Assembly (NCBI RefSeq): GCF_002163715.1
Contig: NZ_CP015698.1
Coordinates: 1-64,000 of the forward strand
Origin: Curvibacter sp. AEP1-3
GTDB taxonomy: Bacteria > Pseudomonadota > Gammaproteobacteria > Burkholderiales > Burkholderiaceae_C
Direction of reading: 5' to 3'
Length of the DNA stretch: 64,000 nucleotides
Under the pieces are notes generated by a model, which was not told the origin of the DNA, ran no database searches, and worked only from the letters and a program-made list of their open reading frames with translations. Both the position numbers and the translations under genes were made by a program. Of this stretch, positions 57,843-64,000 are shown in pieces (the first letter of the stretch is position 1; each line of letters begins with the position of its first letter).

Positions 57843-59300
57843 ATGAGCGAACATTTTGATGTGCTCATTGTCGGCGCGGGAATTTCAGGTATCGGCATGG
57901 CGTGCCATTTGCAGAAGGAATCTCCGGGCAAGCGATACGCCATCTTGGAGCGGCGTAACGCGATTGGTGGCACCTGGGATCTGTTTCGCTACCCTGGAGT
58001 GCGTTCTGATTCCGACATGTTTTCCTTCGCCTATGCCTTTCGGCCGTGGATGTCACCCAAGGTGCTGTCTGAAGGCCGGCTGGTGCGTGAGTATGTCAAA
58101 GAGACCGCGCAGGAATATGGCGTCGACCGGCATATCCGCTTCGGCTTGAAAATCCTCAGGGCCGACTGGTCCAGCGATCAGAACCACTGGACTATCACGG
58201 CCCTGAAGGAATCCACCGGAGAAACCAGCTGCTACACCTGCCGCTTTTTTGTGAGCTGCACCGGTTACTACGACTATGACCAAGGGCACCTGCCTGTGTT
58301 CCCCGGCCTGGATCGCTTTAGAGGGCAGACCATTCATCCGCAGTTCTGGCCCGAAAACCTGGACTATCGCGACAAGCGGGTCGTCGTGATCGGCAGTGGC
58401 GCCACGGCGGTCACGATCGTTCCGGCCATGGCGGCCGATGCTGCGCACGTCACCATGTTGCAGCGCACACCCACCTACTACTTCATCGCACCCACGTTAG
58501 AAAAAGCGATTGCGCGGCTAGGACAGGTCCTGCCGCAACGCTGGATTTACGGCGCCTTGCGTACCTCCTATATCGCTTTGCAGCGCGCTCTGTACAAGGG
58601 CGCCAAACGCTGGCCCGATGCCATGCGAAAGTTCATGTTGCGTCCGATCCAGAAAACACTGGGGGACACGGTGGACATGCGCCACTTCACTCCCAGCTAC
58701 AACCCTTGGGACCAGCGCATGTGTGTGGTGCCTGATGGCGACCTGTTCAAAGCCATCAAGTCGGGCAAGGCCTCTATCGTCACTGACGAAATTGCCACGT
58801 TTACCGAGGATGGCATTCTGCTCAAGTCAGGGGAGTCGTTGGATGCGGACATCGTGGTGACTGCAACCGGCATACGCCTCAAAACCTTCGGCGGTATGGA
58901 AATCACCTTAGATGGCGCACCAGTGGCGACCCACCAGCGGCTGAGCTATCGCGCAGTGCTGATGCAAGACCTACCTAACATGGCTTTCATTTTTGGCTAC
59001 ACCAATGCCTCGTGGACGCTCAAGGCGGACATCGCTTCACGCTATGTCTGCCGGCTGCTCAACTATATGGATGCCAAGGGCATTGCATGTGCAACGCCCC
59101 GCGCTCCAGCCGGACAACTCGGCGAGGGCAATGTGATGAGTTCACTCACCTCGGGCTACATCCTGCGGGACGTGAACGAACTGCCGCGCCAGGGCCGCAG
59201 TGGTCCATGGCGCGTGACCCATGCTTACGAGTTGGACAAAGCCCTTCTGCTGGACCAGCCGATTGACGACGGTGCTTTGGAATTCGTGAAGCAGAGTTAA
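57843..59300 (+). CDS. Flavin-containing monooxygenase, Baeyer-Villiger type
   Basis: A 485-residue flavoenzyme that would insert oxygen into ketones or oxidise heteroatoms with NADPH and O2. It has the FAD motif VGAGISGIG at the N-terminus, the NADP motif VIGSGATAV near residue 185 and, between them, FRGQTIHPQFWP, an exact match to the Baeyer-Villiger fingerprint F-x-G-x3-H-x3-WP. The ATG at 57843 follows AGGGAG; the frame is open 57 bases further upstream. Its stop overlaps that of a convergent alpha/beta-hydrolase. Confidence 0.92.
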   Translation: MSEHFDVLIVGAGISGIGMACHLQKESPGKRYAILERRNAIGGTWDLFRYPGVRSDSDMFSFAYAFRPWMSPKVLSEGRLVREYVKETAQEYGVDRHIRFGLKILRADWSSDQNHWTITALKESTGETSCYTCRFFVSCTGYYDYDQGHLPVFPGLDRFRGQTIHPQFWPENLDYRDKRVVVIGSGATAVTIVPAMAADAAHVTMLQRTPTYYFIAPTLEKAIARLGQVLPQRWIYGALRTSYIALQRALYKGAKRWPDAMRKFMLRPIQKTLGDTVDMRHFTPSYNPWDQRMCVVPDGDLFKAIKSGKASIVTDEIATFTEDGILLKSGESLDADIVVTATGIRLKTFGGMEITLDGAPVATHQRLSYRAVLMQDLPNMAFIFGYTNASWTLKADIASRYVCRLLNYMDAKGIACATPRAPAGQLGEGNVMSSLTSGYILRDVNELPRQGRSGPWRVTHAYELDKALLLDQPIDDGALEFVKQS

Positions 59301-60220
59301 GCCGGGAGCGATTGCTCAAACTTCAGGAAATCCTTGGCGGTTTGGGCTGGCGCTTCGAGCATGGGCAAGTGGCCTATCCCCTGCATCACGATGGTCTGAT
59401 GGCGCGGAAACAGCCGCTCTTGGGACAGGGCAGCTGCCGGGCTCAAAATGCCATCCTCCGACCCCCACACGATCAGCGCCGGAGTGTTCAAGGTGGTAAA
59501 GCGGGCTTCAAGCATGGGCGAATGTTGACTGAGGTCTTTGAAGATTTCGCAATGCAAGGGGTAATCCGCTATCGCGCGCGCGCCCAGCGTGCGCTTCAAG
59601 AAGCCTGGAAAGTAAGGAGGCCGTGCCATCGTGGAGCTAATCAAGCGGGCCACGTCGGCTTGACTGCGCAGCAACAGGGGAGAGTCGCCCGTGGCGAGGT
59701 AGTGCCGCAGCATGGGGGAGTCGTGGGCGGCCGCCGTACCAGCGGCATCCAATAACCAGACGGCCTTGACCTGCTCGGGGTAGCGCGCCGCATATTCGCA
59801 GGCAATGAAGCCGCCCATGGAGTTGCCACCGAAGATCATTTTTTGCACCCCCAAGGCCTGAAAGAACGCATGCAAGCGCTCGACCTGATCGGCCATGCGG
59901 TACCTCGCAGCCGAGTCGCGTGTGGCGTCACCAAAGCCCGGCAGATCAGGCTGGATCACCCGAAAGTGCGGTGTCAAAAAACGCGCCATGCGCGTGAAAT
60001 TGTCCTTGTCACCGCCAAAGCCGTGCACCAGCACAAGCACCTCACCTTGGCCGCCTTCCAGGTAGGGGATGTCAAAGCCTTCAATTGCTTGAGACTTGAG
60101 CTCCAACCCGCTTCGCTTGCGCTCCAACGCCAAGCCCCAGTGCGACGCGGTATCGGGCTGCAACTGGGTAAACACCCAGAGGCACACAACAATCAAAAGT
60201 AGCGTGTAGACAATTGCCAT
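59297..60220 (-). CDS. Membrane-anchored alpha/beta-hydrolase
   Basis: A 307-residue protein with an N-terminal membrane helix (about 3-18) and an alpha/beta-hydrolase domain: VLVHGFGGDKDNF (oxyanion), nucleophile elbow GGNSMGG, likely acid in WGSEDGIL and catalytic His in GIGHLPMLEAP. It resembles esterases of the MhpC/lipase group. It converges with the Baeyer-Villiger monooxygenase, whose ester products such an enzyme could hydrolyse, but the link is only by proximity. Confidence 0.88.
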   Translation of the reverse strand: MAIVYTLLLIVVCLWVFTQLQPDTASHWGLALERKRSGLELKSQAIEGFDIPYLEGGQGEVLVLVHGFGGDKDNFTRMARFLTPHFRVIQPDLPGFGDATRDSAARYRMADQVERLHAFFQALGVQKMIFGGNSMGGFIACEYAARYPEQVKAVWLLDAAGTAAAHDSPMLRHYLATGDSPLLLRSQADVARLISSTMARPPYFPGFLKRTLGARAIADYPLHCEIFKDLSQHSPMLEARFTTLNTPALIVWGSEDGILSPAAALSQERLFPRHQTIVMQGIGHLPMLEAPAQTAKDFLKFEQSLPA

Positions 60221-60396
60221 GTGCAGACCCTTTTCACAAAAGAGATTTCAACAAAGAAACACACACGATCAAGGATACCTACAGATGCGACGGCTGTCGC
60301 CTCAAACGATCCGGTCAAAGAACGCTTGTGTTTAGGTTGGAGGTTTGCAGGTGTTTACGTTAGATTCAAGGCCCTGCAATCCAAACTGGATACACC

Positions 60397-61179
60397 ATGG
60401 ATTTGAATAAGCGTCTTTGTCACGCCTTGGGAATCTTGGCTTTGTTCTTAATGACAGGGTATGCAACTGCTCAAAACTTGGTGGCAGTCGCTGACACCTG
60501 GTGCCCTTACAACTGTGAGCCAACCGCAAAGAAGCCCGGCTATGTGGTTGAGCTCTTGAAATCTGCGTTTGCGACAAAGGGGCAGTCTGTGAGTTATCGG
60601 GTGATGCCTTGGACGCGTGCCCTGTTGGATACCCAGTCCGGTAAAACTACAGCGGTCGTTGCTGCCAATGCAAAAGAAGCAGCAGAACATCAGCTTGCCA
60701 TAGGCAGCGAGCCTATCGGGGTGGCAAAGGGTTGCGTCTTTGTGCCGGCTTCGAGTCCGTTCAAGTACCGCTCTATTCAAGACCTCGACGGTTTGACACG
60801 CGTCGGTGTTGTCGGGGGTAACGCGTATCAAAATGATTTTGGTGAATGGTTAAGCAGGCCCGAGAACCGTCCAAAAATTCATGAAGTTTTCGCGGATAAC
60901 CCCAGCGAGCGACGCGCCGAGATGATGATTCGGGGACGGATCGATGGAATTTTTGAGGACTACACAGAAATGGCCTATGTCCTATCCACGAAAGGGCTGC
61001 AAAACCAGATCATGTCCGCTGGTTGTCAAAACCCGAGCCCTTTGTATGTGGGGTTCAGCAAGAAGCATCCGCGCGCTCAGGAATTGGTGGCCACTCTAGA
61101 CACGGAAATTCGCAGGATGCGCAAGGCTGGTTCGCTCAAGGAGCTACTCACTTCCTATGGGCTGGAGGACTGGAAATAG
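60397..61179 (+). CDS. Periplasmic solute-binding protein, family 3-like
   Basis: A 260-residue protein with a signal peptide (ALGILALFLMTGYATA) and the type II binding-protein pattern (DTWCPYNCEPTAKKPGYVVEL, MPWTRALLDTQSGKTTAVVA, GRIDGIFEDYTEMAYVL). Two Cys near the mature N-terminus may form a disulfide. Like the protein at 56001 it has no transporter partner nearby. It is the last clearly typical chromosomal gene before the AT-richer end of the window. Confidence 0.82.
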   Translation: MDLNKRLCHALGILALFLMTGYATAQNLVAVADTWCPYNCEPTAKKPGYVVELLKSAFATKGQSVSYRVMPWTRALLDTQSGKTTAVVAANAKEAAEHQLAIGSEPIGVAKGCVFVPASSPFKYRSIQDLDGLTRVGVVGGNAYQNDFGEWLSRPENRPKIHEVFADNPSERRAEMMIRGRIDGIFEDYTEMAYVLSTKGLQNQIMSAGCQNPSPLYVGFSKKHPRAQELVATLDTEIRRMRKAGSLKELLTSYGLEDWK

Positions 61180-61694
61180 CCTCCACGAGCGATCGACATG
61201 CCTTGTAACGATTGCAAATCAATGTCCCTTCGTTGTTTGATTGCAGACGTGGGATTTGACCGCTGTTGGTTTCGCGTTTGGATGCACAGAAAATGCTGCA
61301 ACTTGACTCTTACTGTGGAATACGCTCCAGCAGTATGAGCAAGAGGTCTCAAATTCGCGTCCTCTTTTGATCGAGGCGTATCTCCAAACGTGATCCGCAA
61401 AATTCACGTAACTACTTGACTGTGAAAAACATGTCTGAGTCCAACATCAGGCGCCTGTCCGTTGCTCCGATGATGGATAGTTGCGATTAGCCAGCATTCA
61501 TGCGGGTTGCGGCTCATATATGTGCATTTCGTGTGCAAAAGTGATTGAACGGCAACGGTGAGATTGCGGACTTTCTGGCGAAGATGGAATGTGCAAATTC
61601 GCAAACTCCGCTATGTTAAAGAGACAAACTACTGATCTTGCCTACAAGAGAAAACACGACATAGGGCAAACGGCATGCGAGGAGGGCAGTAGAT
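61180..61694. other. Gene-poor stretch
   Basis: About 515 bases, visibly less GC-rich than the DNA to the left. The open frames here on the minus strand (61155-61607) have no ribosome site, no recognisable domain and unlikely composition. I see no RNA gene, terminator or clear promoter. Confidence 0.5.
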
Positions 61695-62138
61695 TTGGAC
61701 GAGTCTGTGGAGGAAAGAAATCTCAATCTTTCAATCGAGTTTGCAACTCGGTGTGTCTCCACCGATCTTGAAGTAGGAAAGGCGGACACCAAAATTCATC
61801 AAATTGGAGCGGTCCGGTTTGATCCGAAACATTCAACTTACGAAGAGTATTTCCATTCCCAAGGTTCGCTAGACGCAGCGCTATCCCAACTCGATGCATT
61901 TTCGAACGGTGCGGAATTTGCACTAGGGCAAAACTTTATTTTGTTCGACCGAAAGCACCTACTTGCTGCTCGTTCCGATCAGTCGATTGCTAGTCGGCCT
62001 TGCTTAGATACGCTCCGGTTAAACCCGTTGGCATTTCCAAGGAACCCGTATCACCACCTCGTGAAGCATTACCAAGACGGTCAGCTCCAAAGTGGTCAAA
62101 AGAACAACCCTGTTTCTGACGCGCGTCTATCAATGTAG
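61695..62138 (+). pseudogene. Remnant of a RecQ-family helicase: exonuclease domain only
   Basis: A 147-residue fragment starting at a TTG. It matches the N-terminal DEDD 3'-5' exonuclease domain found in some long RecQ-like ATP-dependent helicases: Exo I in STDLEVGKADTKIHQIGAVR, Exo II in LGQNFILFDRKHL (family has GHN), the PCLDTLRLNPLAFPRNPYHH segment, and a final Asp in SDARLSM. The frame stops there, and the expected SF2 helicase region does not follow in any frame. The catalytic Asp/Glu residues remain, so a stand-alone nuclease is possible, but decay by deletion is more likely. Codon use is AT-richer than in the neighbours. Confidence 0.65.
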
Positions 62139-62453
62139 GTCATGGTTGACCAATTTTTTGCGTTGTAGAAGGCATGTGCTTCGCAGCCTGAGCTGATTTC
62201 TACGTAGGCCGGAATTCACTGACCATCATTACGGCAATTGGTGACCAGTACGCTGGTCATGACCACCGGCAGCTATCGACCCAAAGCGGTCCTCCGCACT
62301 CCTGGATTAGCTACCCAAAAGCGGACATCCGATCTGATACGAATGGGGCGTGCATGCGGAGGTCGCCTATGTAACGATTGGTGTCGTTCGGTTTTTGACT
62401 CCTGAGGTCTCCAGAAGGCTAACTCGGTAGTTCAAATTTTTCAGGACTCTACT
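62139..62453. other. Gene-poor stretch with short repeated words
   Basis: No supported gene. Near 62271-62330 the text CAGCTATCGACCCAAAGCGG is followed by a second CCCAAAAGCGGACATCC. A GTAGAA/TTCTAC inverted repeat (about 62166-62204) is also present. Confidence 0.4.
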
Positions 62454-62747
62454 TTAACGAGTACGCGGCGGACGGCTTTGAAGCCAAGAAGCGCAGCCAC
62501 AAAAAATCAAAATGACCCCAAACATGCCCCACACGACAACCTCTCCAGGCAAACCGACTAGCTCGTGTGCCATTGAAAACAGCCAACTCAACTTGCTACG
62601 AGTAGACGGTGTGGATGGGTACAGCCATTCGACTAGCGCGGCAACTAAGAAACAGGAGCCCAAACCCCAACTGACTCTGGCGGATTCTAGAGGTGTGAAA
62701 GGCGTGCGATAGTGGAATTGATCAGGTTTTCCGCGACTAAATTTCAT
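62454..62747 (-). CDS. Hypothetical two-helix membrane protein
   Basis: A 97-residue protein with two hydrophobic segments (about 26-43 and 69-90) and a basic C-terminus (SRPPRTR). No family is recognised and no convincing ribosome site is seen before the ATG. It lies alone in the AT-richer tail; it may be real or chance. Confidence 0.4.
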   Translation of the reverse strand: MKFSRGKPDQFHYRTPFTPLESARVSWGLGSCFLVAALVEWLYPSTPSTRSKLSWLFSMAHELVGLPGEVVVWGMFGVILIFCGCASWLQSRPPRTR

Positions 62748-63110
62748 TTGTGTACTTATGGTTATGAAACATTACGGTCCTAGAGGTTGTAGCAAGAATT
62801 TCATGCATTGAATGGGGCGATTATCAGGCGAAGGCTGGAGCCTGAATATTCCCCGTTCGGTTGATATTTAGACTGGCGACTTCCGCTGCTTACTAACCAA
62901 CGCAGGTGCCAATTGAACGACGGGAACCAGCCTGTTTGAGCTTCAGCTCTGCAGCGGAAGCAGTCATTGCATGTACTCACCCATTTGGGTGATTTACACG
63001 ACACATACCACGCTCCACAATCGGCTACGCCGCGGAAGCAGACCTTTGCAATTGATGCAGATAATCCCAACTCCATCCCTAAGCAGTCATTGAAATTCTG
63101 CAAACTCCGT
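62748..63110. other. Gene-poor stretch
   Basis: About 360 bases without a supported gene. Degenerate AAGCGG/GCAGTCATT-like words recur (62955, 63035, 63081). A minus-strand frame here (62801-63103) is Cys/Trp/Ser-rich without a start signal and is not believed. Confidence 0.4.
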
Positions 63111-63452
63111 ATGAAGTATTCTGTCTGCGTTCTATTCTGTGTGTCCTGCTTTTGTGCCGTTGCTGGACCAGCGAGCTATCCAGCCAGTGCTCGGCAGTTA
63201 GCCGAATGGCGAAGCGGGGACGCGAATACTCGAAAGCAGTTTGATAACTACATCTTGGCGTCATACAAATCGCTTCGGGCGAAGCATCTCGTATGCCCAC
63301 CTAAAGGACGGACTGACGTTGCAAACGAAAGCGCCGCGCTATTAGCTGCTGAAGTGGGCGTGGATCAGGGCCTATTTGATATTGATGGTCCGGCGAAGCC
63401 AGCGGTTGCTGATGCCCTTGGATTTTGGTTTCCCTGCCCATCTCAGCGATAA
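63111..63452 (+). CDS. Small exported protein, possible Rap1a/Tai-family immunity protein
   Basis: A 113-residue protein with a Cys-rich signal peptide (VCVLFCVSCFCAVAGPA). The mature part has NYILASYKSLRAKHLVCPP in the middle and AKPAVADALGFWFPC near the end. The order 'helix, CxP, helix, A-L-x4-FPC' resembles the Rap1a/Tai immunity family of type VI secretion effectors, which has a disulfide between these two Cys positions. No effector gene is adjacent. The start is the ATG at 63111, which gives a signal peptide. Confidence 0.5.
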   Translation: MKYSVCVLFCVSCFCAVAGPASYPASARQLAEWRSGDANTRKQFDNYILASYKSLRAKHLVCPPKGRTDVANESAALLAAEVGVDQGLFDIDGPAKPAVADALGFWFPCPSQR

Positions 63453-63588
63453 CCGCTTCCAGCCCTTTCCTGCTATCCCTTTGAGCGACCGCTTTGGAGC
63501 ACTGGGAATGTCTCCTAACAGTCTGATTCAGACATGATGGCAGAGGTTGAAATCTATAGATCAATGGAGCTGTATTTCACTTCTCAAG

Positions 63589-64000
63589 TCAACTAATGTT
63601 GTAACGGCTCTGCACTTGTAGGCAAGGCCAAACACCATAGCCTTCATTCCTGCATTCAATGTTTTTTCCAGAATGGACGGTGAAGCGTCCCGTCTTCGGA
63701 TCTGCAATCCAAACTGTTATTACATCCTTTGACCATTCGCGTGCCTTTACGTGCCGCACCATCGCGATCATGTCATCTCGAATGAAACCATTGATGCGGC
63801 ATTGACCAAAGTTAAAGGAGTACCCTGGCTTCAACCTTGGTTGATGCATTTCAGTTAGCTGGCTCCCGTCGGCACGCAACAGCCTCCAAGGTCCGCTTTC
63901 TGTGGGCAACTCAATTCCCGGACTCTCTGCCTGCGCTGGATAGATAAGCCATTCAACAAAGTTTTGCTGCTTAGCAAAGCTTGAATCCGAGAAGAGCACA
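63589..64000 (-). CDS. Hypothetical protein, cut by the window edge
   Basis: At least 136 residues, open to the end of the window, so the true start may lie outside. It has three Cys (GQCRING, IECRNEGYGVWPC) and alternating beta-type pattern (VITVWIADPKTGRFTVHSG). No family recognised. It is convergent with the small exported protein, with a 136-base gap. Confidence 0.55.
   Translation of the reverse strand, partial: VLFSDSSFAKQQNFVEWLIYPAQAESPGIELPTESGPWRLLRADGSQLTEMHQPRLKPGYSFNFGQCRINGFIRDDMIAMVRHVKAREWSKDVITVWIADPKTGRFTVHSGKNIECRNEGYGVWPCLQVQSRYNIS

Noticed and set aside
61155..61607. Small minus-strand frames between the binding protein and the RecQ remnant
   Set aside because: No ribosome sites, no hydrophobic or domain pattern and unusual composition.
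62801..63103. 100-residue minus-strand frame
   Set aside because: Cys/Trp/Ser-rich without start signals; it lies over the recurring short words and looks noncoding.

Overview
The window looks like a chromosomal segment of a Burkholderiales bacterium, most likely Comamonadaceae near Rhodoferax. The clues are the gene families and their order (sigma factor/DUF3619/DUF3106 beside ilvBHC-pssA-leuA, a Bug-type binding protein, FNR-controlled cbb3 oxidase genes, paired aat-bpt) and a 43-nt dispersed repeat that I recall from that family. Most of the window is dense housekeeping sequence of fairly high GC. The last ~3 kb (after about 61.2 kb) is sparser, visibly more AT-rich and looks like accessory or decaying DNA.

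Layout. 0-4.3 kb: receiver-only response regulator, membrane pyrophosphatase hppA divergent from soluble ppa, a lipase-like hydrolase. 4.5-8.5 kb: cheW, an amino-acid-type chemoreceptor, a FemAB-like acyltransferase. 8.5-13.3 kb: nadE-glnB, then on the minus strand an ECF sigma factor with DUF3619 and DUF3106 proteins, an RDD protein and dgkA. 13.5-20.9 kb: ilvB-ilvH-ilvC-pssA-leuA and a PBP7-type endopeptidase. 20.9-28.2 kb: IclR regulator, aat-bpt (N-degron aminoacyltransferases), tRNA-Pro and tRNA-Arg, fumarase-murI, acsA, a small cytochrome c. 28.6-31.6 kb: Trp-rich small protein, ilvD, lgt. 31.7-37.4 kb: a malonate-type catabolic operon (GntR regulator, malonyl-CoA decarboxylase, Bug binding protein, crotonase, malonyl-CoA synthetase). 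37.5-43.3 kb: a signalling operon made of a FIST sensor, a giant hybrid histidine kinase and an HD-GYP response regulator. 43.4-55.9 kb: a low-oxygen respiration block (uspA, ccoI-ccoS-ccoNOQP-ccoG-ccoH, a small membrane protein, fnr, hemN, a SafE-like protein, a diguanylate cyclase) with FNR boxes at three promoters. 56-61.2 kb: two orphan periplasmic binding proteins, a DUF427 protein, a Baeyer-Villiger-type monooxygenase and an esterase-like hydrolase. 61.2-64 kb: the exonuclease domain of a truncated RecQ-type helicase, small hypothetical proteins and a possible Rap1a/Tai-type immunity protein.

The genes support aerobic to microaerobic growth on organic acids. Acetate enters through AcsA. 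Malonate would become malonyl-CoA and then acetyl-CoA. Branched-chain amino acids are made by the Ilv and LeuA enzymes, and respiration at low oxygen uses the cbb3 oxidase under FNR. The main non-gene discovery is a 43-nt repeat present eight times. Five copies lie inside unrelated coding sequences, always in a phase that keeps the frame open. Other points to check are the FIST/hybrid-kinase/HD-GYP operon, an uncharacterised 78-residue membrane protein ending the cco cluster, a DUF3619 candidate anti-sigma factor, and a re-assigned start for fnr deduced from an FNR-dependent promoter.
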